Below are positions 6,618-13,856 of a stretch of DNA of 13,918 nucleotides, in pieces. Source of the DNA: Candidatus Parvarchaeota archaeon (GTDB taxonomy: Archaea > Nanobdellota > Nanobdellia > CSSed11-243R1); assembly GCA_003563585.1 (NCBI GenBank), contig PWUQ01000037.1:1-13918 (forward strand), written 5' to 3'. The position numbers were made by a program, and so were the translations under genes. Position 1 is the stretch's first letter. The number at the start of each line of letters is the position of its first letter. The notes beneath the pieces were generated by a model, which did no database searches, was not told where the DNA came from, and saw only the letters and a program-made list of their open reading frames with translations.

Positions 6618-6640
6618 GAATTGTTTCTGTTTTGTTAAAT

Positions 6641-8971
6641 ATGATTAAAGAAAAGAGATGGAAGCCCGAATTTGAAAGAGAACTTTTTGATAAATGGATT
6701 AAATCTAAAAATTTCAAATTTAATCCTGAAACAAAAAAAGATATTTTTACTGTAGATACTCCACCACCCACCGCAAATGCTAAGTGGCATGTTGGAGGTG
6801 CGGGTGCGTATTCATTTTTGGATATGATAGCAAGAATTCAAAGAATGAGAGGTTTTGAGGTTCTTCTTCCATGGTGTTCAGATAGAAACGGTTTACCTAT
6901 GGAAGTTTCGGTTGAGAAACATCACAAAATAAAAATGCATGAAACACCCAGAAAAGAATTTATAGAATTGACTGCACAATGGGCAGAAAAAATTGGTGGA
7001 GAAGTTACAAATATTGCTAAAAAGATGGGTGTTGTCGCAGAGTATGATGGAGATTTTTATTATGAAACAGATAAGCCATATTACAGAAAAATAACGCAGT
7101 CCACTTTTATTGAACTTTGGAACAAAGGACTTATTTACGAAGACACAAAACCGAATAATTATTGCATTAGTTGTGGCACGACTATTGCTGATGCGGAAAT
7201 AGAATACGAGGATAAAAGTACAGATTTGGTTTATTTGAATTTTGAAACTGAGGAAGGGAAAAAATTAGAGATTGCAACAACGCGTCCAGAACTATTAGGT
7301 GCATGCGCGGCAATACTTTATAATCCAGAAGACGAACGTTATAAAAATCTTGAAGGTAAAAAAGCAAAAATTCCTCTGTACAACGATGAAGTTCCTATCT
7401 TATCTCACCCTTCTGCAAAACAAGAATTTGGCACTGGTTTAATGATGCTTTGTTCTTACGGAGATTACAATGATATACGGACAATAATGGAATTAAACCT
7501 GCCTGAAAAAATATTGATTGACAAAGAAGGAAATATGAGTGAAAAATCTGGAAAATATAATGGTTTGACTGTTTTAGATGCTAGAAAAAAAATAATTGAA
7601 GATTTGAAATCTTCTGAGTTTTTTGTAAAATCGGAAAAAATAAATCATCGGACTCCTGTTTGCTGGAGGTGTAAAACAAATGTTGAATTTGTTGCAATGC
7701 CTGAATATTATCTCAAACAGGTTAAGTTTAAAGAGAGTTTGAAAAAAATTGTAGATAAAATAAAATTTCATCCAAAAGAATATAAACAAAATCTTTTGGA
7801 TTGGATAAATTCTGTTTCAAGAGATTGGGTTATCTCCAGAAGACGTTATTACGGAACGGAAATTCCTGTGTGGTATTGTGAAGGTTGTAAGAAACCATGG
7901 CTTCCGAAGCCAGGTGAATATTATCAGCCTTGGAAAGATTCCCCTCCAGAATATGCTATATGTGAATGTGGCTCTAAAGAATTTTATGGAGACGAACGGA
8001 CTTTTGACACTTGGATGGATTCTTCAATAACTGAATTATTTATAACAGGATACAAAAGATTTCCAGAACTATTTGAAAGAAGTTTTCCTTGCTCTTTGCG
8101 GAATCAAGGAAAAGACATAATTAGAAGTTGGCTTTATTATTCGTTGTTAAAAACTTATCAATTGCTTGAAGCTCCTGCTTTTGAACATGTATTCATAAAT
8201 GGGCATGGTGTGGATGAAGATGGAAAAAAGATGAGTAAATCTGTTGGAAACATAATAGAGCCTATGCCTGTGCTTGAAAAATATGGCGCAGACGCTTTTA
8301 GATTTTGGTGCGCATCTGAAACTTCGGTAGGAAATGATTTTAGGTATTCAGAAGAACGTATGGATGCTTCTCAAAAATTCTTGACTAAATTGTGGAATCT
8401 TTCCAGATTTATATCCATGTTTGAAATGGAAGGGGAGGATTTTGAATTGCAGGAATCTGATAAATGGATTTTAGCAGAATTAAATAGGACAATTAAAAAA
8501 TGTGATGAAGGTTATAAAAATTTTAACTTTTTTATTCCTGCTAACGAAATAAAAAACTTTTCGTGGAATTTTTTTGCAGACCATTATTTAGAACTTGTTA
8601 AATCTAGAGCATATAACCGAGATAATTTCTTTTCTATTAAAGAAAAAAATGCCGCAATAAAAACACTTAGAATGGTTCTTAAAAAAACGCTGAAATTGCT
8701 CGCGCCGATATGTCCGTTCATAACAGAAAAAATATGGTTAGAAATGTTTTCCAAAGATTCTATCCATATCGAATTGTTTCCTCAAGAAGAAAATACAGAA
8801 AATTCCTTATTGAATTTGAGTAAAGATTTAATAGAATTAAATTCAGGAATATGGAAAACTAAAAAAGAAAAAGGGATGGGTTTAAATTCCGAAATTAAAA
8901 ATGTTGAAATTCCTGATGAATTGAAAATTTTTGAAAAAGATTTGAAAAAAATGCATAATATTATTGAGTGA
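6641..8971 (+). CDS. valS: Valyl-tRNA synthetase
   Basis: A class I enzyme that charges tRNA-Val and edits mischarged threonine. 776 residues, shorter than the 860-880 of many ValRS. The N-terminal DTPPPTANAKWHVGGA (39-54) holds the ATP-site motif, here HVGG rather than HxGH. RMRGFEVLLPWCSDRNGLP follows. The editing domain is present (TTRPE at 213-217; FGTGLMMLCSYGDYND). Zinc-type pairs occur at CISC and CWRC, and CEGC with CEC further on. KKMSKS is at about 529-534. The segment QGKDIIRSWLYYSLLKTY and FRYSEERMDASQKFLTKLWNLSRFI is typical of ValRS and separates it from IleRS and LeuRS. The C-terminal coiled-coil extension of bacterial ValRS is lacking. The ATG at 6641 is 27 bp after the TATA box. 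It is followed four bases later by prf1, so the two form an operon. Confidence 0.93.
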   Translation: MIKEKRWKPEFERELFDKWIKSKNFKFNPETKKDIFTVDTPPPTANAKWHVGGAGAYSFLDMIARIQRMRGFEVLLPWCSDRNGLPMEVSVEKHHKIKMHETPRKEFIELTAQWAEKIGGEVTNIAKKMGVVAEYDGDFYYETDKPYYRKITQSTFIELWNKGLIYEDTKPNNYCISCGTTIADAEIEYEDKSTDLVYLNFETEEGKKLEIATTRPELLGACAAILYNPEDERYKNLEGKKAKIPLYNDEVPILSHPSAKQEFGTGLMMLCSYGDYNDIRTIMELNLPEKILIDKEGNMSEKSGKYNGLTVLDARKKIIEDLKSSEFFVKSEKINHRTPVCWRCKTNVEFVAMPEYYLKQVKFKESLKKIVDKIKFHPKEYKQNLLDWINSVSRDWVISRRRYYGTEIPVWYCEGCKKPWLPKPGEYYQPWKDSPPEYAICECGSKEFYGDERTFDTWMDSSITELFITGYKRFPELFERSFPCSLRNQGKDIIRSWLYYSLLKTYQLLEAPAFEHVFINGHGVDEDGKKMSKSVGNIIEPMPVLEKYGADAFRFWCASETSVGNDFRYSEERMDASQKFLTKLWNLSRFISMFEMEGEDFELQESDKWILAELNRTIKKCDEGYKNFNFFIPANEIKNFSWNFFADHYLELVKSRAYNRDNFFSIKEKNAAIKTLRMVLKKTLKLLAPICPFITEKIWLEMFSKDSIHIELFPQEENTENSLLNLSKDLIELNSGIWKTKKEKGMGLNSEIKNVEIPDELKIFEKDLKKMHNIIE

Positions 8972-8975
8972 AAAT

Positions 8976-10061
8976 ATGGATGAAAAATATAAGTTAAAAA
9001 AACTTGTAAATAAACTTGAAAAAATCAAAGGTAGGCATACAGAACTTGTTAGTGTTTATGTTCCATCAGGACAAAATCTTGATTCTGTAAAAAATCAAAT
9101 AGCGTCTGAGGCAGAGACTGCATCAAATATAAAATCAAAAACAGTTAGAAAAAATGTTCAGACAGCATTGGAAAAGATGGTTGCGGAACTGAAAAAATAT
9201 AAAAAAACTCCAGAAAATGGAATGGTTCTTTTCTCTGGAAATGTTTCTTCAGAGGAAGGTAAAAATGATTTTCAATTATGGGCTATACACCCCCCAGAAA
9301 AATTAAATGTGCGATTGTATAGGTGTGATTCTGAATTTGTGCTTGAACCTCTAAAAGAAATGCTTGAAGCAAAATACGCATACGGACTTCTGGTTTTAGA
9401 CCACAGAAATGCGTCAGTTGCGCTTCTTAAAGGAACCAACATAATCACGCTACAAGAAATGTCTTCAAATGTTATGGGTAAATTTAAAGCTGGGGGACAA
9501 AGCTCTCGTAGATTTCAAAGAGAGCGTGAGGAACAGATTAAAAGATTTTTCAAAAAGATTGGAGACAGAGCAGGAAAATGTTTTGATGAAATAAAAAATT
9601 TGAGAGGAATACTTGTTGGGGGGCCTGGGCCTGCGAAAGAGGATTTTAGTAACGGACCTTTTCTGCCAACAAAATATAAGAACAAAATAATAACAATTAA
9701 AGATATAAGCAATACGGGAGAACATGGAGTCAAAGAACTCGTTGTAAAAAGCGAGGATGTTCTAGAAAAAGAAGAAATCATAGCGGAAAAAAATTTGGTT
9801 GATGAGTTTTTGAGAAATCTCGCAAAAGAGAGTGGATTAGCTTCTTATGGGGAAGCAGAAGTTAAAAAAAATCTAAAACTTGGGGCTGTTGAAAAGCTTT
9901 TACTTTCTGAATCATTGGAAGAAGAAAAAATAGAAGAATTCTCAGAGATTGCGAAGGATTTTGGCACAGAAGTTAATATAATCTCTGAAGAAACTCAGGA
10001 AGGTGTCCAATTGAGAGAACTTGGTGGATTTGCAGCTATTTTGCGATATAAGATTAATTGA
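8976..10061 (+). CDS. prf1: Peptide chain release factor aRF1
   Basis: Ends translation at stop codons: the N-domain reads the codon in the ribosomal A site and the GGQ loop triggers peptide release. NIKS is at 51-54, GGQ at 173-175, and GILVGGPGPAKEDF opens the central-to-C-terminal part. The length is 361 residues, about 50 less than the usual 410-420. The gap falls in domain 3: GAVEKLLLSESL runs straight into EEEKIEEFSEIAKDFGTEV, so the minidomain with its cysteine pairs is missing, while the final strand (LRELGGFAAILRYKI) is intact. The ATG at 8976 follows GAGTGA; an in-frame TTG at 8964, inside valS, is less likely. It lies four bases after the valS stop, as a second operon gene. Confidence 0.95.
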   Translation: MDEKYKLKKLVNKLEKIKGRHTELVSVYVPSGQNLDSVKNQIASEAETASNIKSKTVRKNVQTALEKMVAELKKYKKTPENGMVLFSGNVSSEEGKNDFQLWAIHPPEKLNVRLYRCDSEFVLEPLKEMLEAKYAYGLLVLDHRNASVALLKGTNIITLQEMSSNVMGKFKAGGQSSRRFQREREEQIKRFFKKIGDRAGKCFDEIKNLRGILVGGPGPAKEDFSNGPFLPTKYKNKIITIKDISNTGEHGVKELVVKSEDVLEKEEIIAEKNLVDEFLRNLAKESGLASYGEAEVKKNLKLGAVEKLLLSESLEEEKIEEFSEIAKDFGTEVNIISEETQEGVQLRELGGFAAILRYKIN

Positions 10062-10107
10062 AAAGAAATAAAAGTGAATAAGTTCTATTAAAATGATAAA
10101 AAAACGT

Positions 10108-10114
10108 GGGAGGT
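10108..10114 (+). promoter_or_regulatory. Strong Shine-Dalgarno of the histone gene
   Basis: GGGAGGTG six bases before ATG 10121, the best match to the archaeal anti-Shine-Dalgarno in the window. It fixes the start at 10121 over the in-frame GTG at 10106 and fits a highly expressed protein. Confidence 0.75.
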
Positions 10115-10120
10115 GTAAAA

Positions 10121-10324
10121 ATGGCTTCTTTGGCATTAGCGGCCATGGACAGAATAATAAGGAACGCGGGCGCTAAAAGAGTTAGTGAAAGTGCAAAAAA
10201 AGAATTGAGAAATGTGCTCAATGAATATGCGGAAGAAATTTCCAAAAAAGCGGTTAAGTTGGCAAAGCACGGAGGACGCACTACAGTAAAAGGTGTGGAC
10301 ATAAAGCTCGCAACAAAAACTTAA
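10121..10324 (+). CDS. Archaeal histone
   Basis: 67 residues, the size of HMfB-type histones: a single histone fold with no tails. The order is LALAAMDRIIRNAGAKRVS (helix 1 and the AxRVS loop), SESAKKELRNVLNEYAEEISKKAVKLAKHGGRTTV (long helix 2 and the RTTV loop), KGVDIKLATKT (helix 3). The RVS and RTT loops are the DNA-contacting pairs in this family; the protein dimerises and wraps DNA. The ATG is preceded by a very strong Shine-Dalgarno, in keeping with abundance. It lies 59 bp after prf1 and 25 bp before the aIF5A gene; GAAATAAAAG around 10064-10073 could be its TATA box. Co-transcription with aIF5A is likely. Confidence 0.97.
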   Translation: MASLALAAMDRIIRNAGAKRVSESAKKELRNVLNEYAEEISKKAVKLAKHGGRTTVKGVDIKLATKT

Positions 10325-10349
10325 TAAAACATGTCTAGGTGAAATAAAC

Positions 10350-10736
10350 ATGGAAAAGAAATACGCTACTATGAACGATTTAAAAAAAGGAAGTTTTGTT
10401 ATAATTGATGGAGATGTTTGCAAAGTCATTTCAACAACACATTCAAAGCCTGGCAAACATGGTGCGCCAAAAGTAAGGCTTGAAGCAGGTGGAGTGATTG
10501 ATGGAAAGAGACGTTCTATGGTTTCTTCCGCAGATTCTAGGGTGGAAGTTCCAATTATAGACAAAAGGAATGCTCAAGTAATCTCTTTTTCCGGAGAAAA
10601 AGCAAATGTAATGGATTTGGAATCTTACGAAACTTTTGAAGTTGAAATTCCTGAAGAATATAAAGATAAGGTAGTTGAAGGTGCTACTGTGCTTTATTGG
10701 GATATCGGCGTCAAGTTAGTTAAAGGTGTTAAGTAG
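10350..10736 (+). CDS. eif5a: Translation initiation factor aIF5A
   Basis: 128 residues, the normal length. IF5A binds the ribosome near the peptidyl-tRNA CCA end and helps peptide-bond formation at difficult sequences and at termination. The N-terminal SH3-like domain holds HSKPGKHGAPK, and Lys36 in PGKHG is the residue converted to hypusine (or deoxyhypusine) in archaea and eukaryotes; the enzyme is not encoded in this window. The C-terminal OB domain follows from about residue 70 (VEVPIIDKRNAQVISFSG). AGGTGA at 10337-10342 lies seven bases before the ATG. It follows the histone gene by 25 bp, so an operon is likely. The last 8 bp, including the TAG, overlap the end of the UPF0201 gene on the other strand. 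Confidence 0.96.
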   Translation: MEKKYATMNDLKKGSFVIIDGDVCKVISTTHSKPGKHGAPKVRLEAGGVIDGKRRSMVSSADSRVEVPIIDKRNAQVISFSGEKANVMDLESYETFEVEIPEEYKDKVVEGATVLYWDIGVKLVKGVK

Positions 10737-11085
10737 AAAAATATTCTTCTACTTTCTCAGAATCATTAAATTCAACTACGATATTTCCAAGTGCATACTC
10801 TTCTTCAACAAAGTGTACTTTTCCTATCATAGTAGTTTGTTTATTTAATTCGAATTTAGATTCGTTATCTCTTTTATTATTTTCAATTAAAAAAAGAGCT
10901 GTGTTTTTTATTCTTTCTTTTTGAATTTTTTCTCTTATCTTAGAAAGTACTTTTATGTCTTTAGAATTTCCGACTATTTTGTCTTTTTTAATTTGGAATT
11001 TTATTGGGAATATCTCTTCTAATGCATTTTTAATTTTTTCTGAATTTTCAGTCGAATAAAGTGGTGTGTGTATTTTAATTTTCAT
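10729..11085 (-). CDS. UPF0201 (DUF54) family, predicted RNA-binding protein
   Basis: 118 residues with the pattern of this archaeal family: an N-terminal strand and Pro-x-x-x-T-E (IHTPLYSTENSEKIKNALEEIF), a central helix with repeated Lys/Arg (KIREKIQKERIKNTALFLI), and the diagnostic C-terminal segment FELNKQTTMIGKVHFVEEEY followed by ALGNIVVEF. UPF0201 proteins have been grouped with predicted exosome or RNA-binding proteins by genome context; I know of no established biochemical role. The ATG lies inside the end of the RPA gene (11-bp overlap), so it should be translated with RPA from one mRNA. Its TAA overlaps the aIF5A gene by 8 bp, tail to tail. The Shine-Dalgarno is weak, consistent with coupled translation. 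Confidence 0.85.
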   Translation of the reverse strand: MKIKIHTPLYSTENSEKIKNALEEIFPIKFQIKKDKIVGNSKDIKVLSKIREKIQKERIKNTALFLIENNKRDNESKFELNKQTTMIGKVHFVEEEYALGNIVVEFNDSEKVEEYFST

Positions 11086-12100
11086 TTTCTATTTCTTCTT
11101 TGACTCTTTCAGATTCTTCGACTGGATTTGGTTTTATTACTTTTCTTCCAATCATCTCAAGATCCCCAGAAAAATCATTTTGAGAAACTCTTCCTTCTAT
11201 AATCAGTTCCTTACCAAGCACATCCATTTTTTTATTATTTATAGGATATGTTGGGTCATTATTATCTTCTGCTAATTTTTTTGCCTCTTCTACAGACATA
11301 TCTAAAACTTTCTCTGCTTGATTCCCAAAAAATACAACTCTCATATTTCCTGTGCTATCATCAAAAACTGTTGATATAAACATAGAATGTTTTGGTTTTA
11401 TTTCACCATGATTTGGACATGTTCCTTCTTTCATACTTTTTCTGCATTCCGGACAAACTTCAAAAAAAGGTTCTTTGTCTGCTATGTCTACCACAGCACC
11501 TCTTATTTCATATGTGCCAGGTTCTGTTATATCCATTATTTTTACTCTTTCACTAAATTCCATGAGCTTGTCTATTGGAGGTATGTCCTTTGCTTCTGGA
11601 ATGTCTGGGTTAATTATAATTTCACTTGAAGAACGTGTGTGACATTCCAGTCCGTAATATCCTTCTTTAATATAACAATTAGTAATTTTTAGTATGTCTC
11701 CTTCGCTTAGCTCTCCTTCCTCTATTAGTTTTATGTGATTTGTGTCCCACATAACAACTCTTAATTTACCTGTTCCATCACCCACTAAAAATGAGCATAC
11801 TTTTCCTTCTCTATCTTCTTTTTTGAAAGTTCTTGGTGTTTCTATATTTAGAGCCCTTGCAACAAACGAGGCTGTTTTCAAACCGGGTGCAATATCTTTT
11901 AATTTGAAAAGCCCGCTCTCTTTTTGTTTAAATAATTTTATACCAAATTCATTCGCAACTATATGTGCTGCACCCTCTTTAGAAACCAAACCAGATAACT
12001 CTTTTTCTTTTTCTTCTATTTTTTGCTTTATTTTCTCATCATCCATACTAGTTTTATTTTTAATTTTTTCAATAATTTCAACAACTGGAATTTTCATCAT
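11075..12100 (-). CDS. rpa: Replication protein A-like single-stranded DNA-binding protein
   Basis: 341 residues from ATG 12100. It binds single-stranded DNA in replication and repair. An N-terminal helical region (VEIIEKIKNKTSMDDEKI and on to GAAHIVANEFG, about 6-55) is typical of archaeal RPA. The first OB fold covers about 68-165 (LKTASFVARALNIETPRTF, CSFLVGDGTGKLRVVMWD). The second starts near 185 (YEIRGAVVDIADKEPFFEVCP) and contains a zinc site, Cys216, Cys219, Cys228 and His231, within CPECRKSMKEGTCPNH, then FDDSTGNMRVVFFG. The tail is acidic (EESERVKEEIENEN), a common protein-docking feature. GGTGGTG precedes the start by seven bases; the second ATG (12097) and a TTG (12106) are alternatives. 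It is followed by the overlapping UPF0201 gene and is divergent from the methyltransferase gene. Confidence 0.92.
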   Translation of the reverse strand: MMKIPVVEIIEKIKNKTSMDDEKIKQKIEEKEKELSGLVSKEGAAHIVANEFGIKLFKQKESGLFKLKDIAPGLKTASFVARALNIETPRTFKKEDREGKVCSFLVGDGTGKLRVVMWDTNHIKLIEEGELSEGDILKITNCYIKEGYYGLECHTRSSSEIIINPDIPEAKDIPPIDKLMEFSERVKIMDITEPGTYEIRGAVVDIADKEPFFEVCPECRKSMKEGTCPNHGEIKPKHSMFISTVFDDSTGNMRVVFFGNQAEKVLDMSVEEAKKLAEDNNDPTYPINNKKMDVLGKELIIEGRVSQNDFSGDLEMIGRKVIKPNPVEESERVKEEIENEN

Positions 12101-12130
12101 AATCAAGCACCACCAAGTCTTAATTTAAAT

Positions 12131-12150
12131 CAAACATATAAAAATGTTTG
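12131..12150 (-). promoter_or_regulatory. rpa promoter inside a 7-bp inverted repeat
   Basis: CAAACAT and ATGTTTG flank the six bases ATAAAA. On the minus strand this reads as TTTTTATATG, a TATA box whose expected start of transcription (about 12112) is just upstream of the GGTGGTG ribosome site. The symmetry could be an operator or chance in AT-rich DNA. Confidence 0.5.
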
Positions 12151-12168
12151 TTTTTTATTGGATGGAAA

Positions 12169-12178
12169 TATCTAAAAG
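12169..12178 (+). promoter_or_regulatory. TATA-like box placed for ATG 12200
   Basis: TATCTAAAAG, centred 26-27 bp before ATG 12200, the same spacing as for the leaderless genes in this window. It supports 12200, rather than 12278, as the original gene start. Confidence 0.4.
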
Positions 12179-12199
12179 CTTTGCCTGTTTTTTTATTGT

Positions 12200-12277
12200 A
12201 TGAGAATCCTTTTCGTGCTTGGGAGAAATGTCGAACTTTCTAAAGCAGAGATTTTTTAATATTTTGAAAAAAACCAT
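12200..12277 (+). pseudogene. Interrupted N-terminus of the tRNA methyltransferase gene
   Basis: ATG 12200 opens MRILFVLGRNVELSKAEIF and then meets TAA (12257-12259). The reading resumes in the same frame as YFEKNH and runs directly into the ATG 12278 of the methyltransferase. GRNxELSxAEI is the usual opening of TRM11/COG1041 proteins, so these 26 codons belong to the gene. Either the gene carries a nonsense mutation (or sequence error), or translation restarts at 12278. Confidence 0.75.
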
Positions 12278-13357
12278 ATGAAAATAAAAAGCTTTGATTC
12301 GCATAGAAACGCCCTTATGATTGAAACAGATTCTGTGGTTAATTTTAATAAAATAATGCGAGAGTTGGGTGGGGCAACATCTGTTGGTAAAGTTTATTGT
12401 TCTGGTGGACTGGAAGATATTTTCAATTATATAGATAAAAACGATATATACAAAGAAGAAGAGTTAAAATTTACATATTCTATTTTGAATTTCGCTGGAC
12501 GCAGCGCTTCAGAAAACTTGTATTCTAAAATAAAGAAAAAATTTAGAAATGAAAAACTCAAAGGTATCTTTAAACGCATCAGAAAAACTATAGAGAAACA
12601 AGATAAAACTTTTGCAATCGGAAGCCCCACAAAAATATCAAAGATGGATAAGACTTATTTCATATTCAAAGGAAAAAAACATCATTTCGGTATAATAAAA
12701 AGTGTTTGCGATTCGAAAGAAATTGAGAGAAGGGATATGGAAAAGCCCGTGAGAAGGGCCGAACTTGCAATTTCTCCAAGACTTTCTAAAATACTGATAA
12801 ATCTTTCGCAAGTCAAGCATAACGAGATTCTTTTAGATCCTTTTTGTGGTGTTGGAACTATATTACAAGAAGCTCTCCTGCAAAACATAAATGTTATTGG
12901 TATAGATGTAGAAGAATCCGCAGTAGAGGGTGCTAAAGAAAATGTGTCTTGGCTGAAAAAAAATTATAATATAAAATCAAATTACACTATATCTCGTGAG
13001 GATTCTAGAAAAGTTAAATTGAAAATTGTTGATGGCATTGCAACAGAGCCTTCTTTGGGAGTTCTATTAAAAAAAGTTCCAGATTATAAAAAAGCAAACA
13101 AAATGATTTGTGATTTTGAGATATTAATCATAGATGTTTTGAAAAATGTTAAAAGATTTGTAAAAAGAGGAGGTAAAATATCTTTTACTGCGCCCACCAT
13201 AAAAACACAGAGTAGGAGAATTTCTTGTGACATAAAGAGGATATGTAAGGGTTCTGGTTTGTCTTTATATTCATTGAACAAAATTAATTTTCCTATTAAA
13301 GAATATAGAGAAGACCATATAGTTGGGAGAGAAATTTTTGTTTTAATTAATATCTAA
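12278..13357 (+). CDS. TRM11/COG1041-family tRNA methyltransferase
   Basis: 359 residues from ATG 12278. The family uses S-adenosylmethionine to methylate tRNA guanine N2, at position 10 in characterised archaeal Trm-G10/Trm11. The N-terminal half (SFDSHRNALMIETDS, FNKIMRELGGATSVGKVY, and YFIFKGKKHHFGIIK near 127-141) resembles the THUMP-containing domain. PVRRAELAISPRLSKILINLS leads to the SAM-binding motif I, LLDPFCGVGTIL (185-196), with VIGIDVEESAVEGAKEN after it. Motif IV, expected as DPPYG, is TEPSLG (256-261). The likely original start is ATG 12200, in frame but separated by a TAA; without those 26 codons the first strand of the N-terminal domain is lost, though the catalytic domain is whole. 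It is divergent from rpa. Confidence 0.85.
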   Translation: MKIKSFDSHRNALMIETDSVVNFNKIMRELGGATSVGKVYCSGGLEDIFNYIDKNDIYKEEELKFTYSILNFAGRSASENLYSKIKKKFRNEKLKGIFKRIRKTIEKQDKTFAIGSPTKISKMDKTYFIFKGKKHHFGIIKSVCDSKEIERRDMEKPVRRAELAISPRLSKILINLSQVKHNEILLDPFCGVGTILQEALLQNINVIGIDVEESAVEGAKENVSWLKKNYNIKSNYTISREDSRKVKLKIVDGIATEPSLGVLLKKVPDYKKANKMICDFEILIIDVLKNVKRFVKRGGKISFTAPTIKTQSRRISCDIKRICKGSGLSLYSLNKINFPIKEYREDHIVGREIFVLINI

Positions 13358-13359
13358 AA

Positions 13360-13367
13360 TATATAAA
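13360..13367 (+). promoter_or_regulatory. TATA box of the winged-helix gene
   Basis: TATATAAAC-type box whose centre lies 26 bp before ATG 13389, predicting a leaderless transcript. Confidence 0.65.
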
Positions 13368-13388
13368 CAGAAAAATTGTTTAACTTTT

Positions 13389-13856
13389 ATGCCAAAAGGA
13401 CGTCCATTAAAAACAGATATACGAGAAAAAATAGCTAGTATACTAAAATATAAAAAAACTAGTTATGGATACGAGATATATAAAATATATAAAGAAATAT
13501 TCGGCAAAATTTCTCTTAGAAATTTGTATTATAATTTAAATAAGGGTTTAGAACTTGGAGAATTCGTTGTCGTTAATATGAGGAAGGAAGAAGGAGATTT
13601 TACTTGGGGAAATAAAGTTGAAAGAAAATATTATTCCCTTGGACCTCAGGCTCTTTTTCCAGAATTGAAACAAAATGAACTATCAAAACTTAATAAATTA
13701 AAAGAAAATAAACTTGATATTTGTTGGGAAGATAAAATAAAATTTCAAATAAAAAATTTGAAAAAGGAGATAGAAAAATTTAATTCTCAAAAAGAAAGAA
13801 TGCGTTATGAAGATAAATGGAAATTTGAAAGAAATATTCGGCAAAATTTCTCTTAG
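13389..13856 (+). CDS. Winged-helix-like DNA-binding protein, 3' end unreliable
   Basis: The first 90 or so residues look like an archaeal winged helix: a basic N-terminus (MPKGRPLKTDIREKIASIL), SYGYEIYKIYKEIFGKISLRNLYYNLNKG as helix-turn-helix, then a wing (GEFVVVNMRKEEGDFTWG) and VERKYYSLGPQA. PadR-like regulators have similar features, but the family assignment is tentative. The C-terminal part is a charged helix, perhaps a coiled coil (KIKFQIKNLKKEIEKFNSQ). From position 13828 the DNA is an exact copy of 13491-13581 in a shifted frame, so the last nine or ten residues (from about KFERNIRQ) and the TAG are probably not the natural end. The start is supported by the TATA box 26 bp upstream. 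Confidence 0.75.
   Translation: MPKGRPLKTDIREKIASILKYKKTSYGYEIYKIYKEIFGKISLRNLYYNLNKGLELGEFVVVNMRKEEGDFTWGNKVERKYYSLGPQALFPELKQNELSKLNKLKENKLDICWEDKIKFQIKNLKKEIEKFNSQKERMRYEDKWKFERNIRQNFS
13491..13581 (+). repeat. 91-bp direct repeat, first copy
   Basis: Lies inside the winged-helix gene. It is identical base for base to 13828-13918, offset 337 bp. It contains an 8-bp inverted repeat AAATTTCT/AGAAATTT at 13507-13525. Confidence 0.95.

Noticed and set aside
6632..6640. ValRS start at TTG 6632
   Set aside because: The TATA box places transcription start at ATG 6641.
8964..8975. aRF1 start at TTG 8964 inside valS
   Set aside because: ATG 8976 has a GAGTGA site four bases upstream and follows the valS stop normally; the extra four residues are not needed by the family.
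10136..10564. 142-codon minus-strand ORF opposite histone and aIF5A
   Set aside because: It lies wholly antisense to two certain genes, has no ribosome site I can see and no recognisable domain.
11742..12128. 128-codon plus-strand ORF opposite rpa
   Set aside because: Antisense shadow of a clear OB-fold gene; low-complexity Phe/Ser-rich translation.
12257..12259. UAA reassigned to an amino acid in this organism
   Set aside because: UAA is the natural end of proS, metK, the histone, rpa and others here, so it acts as a stop.
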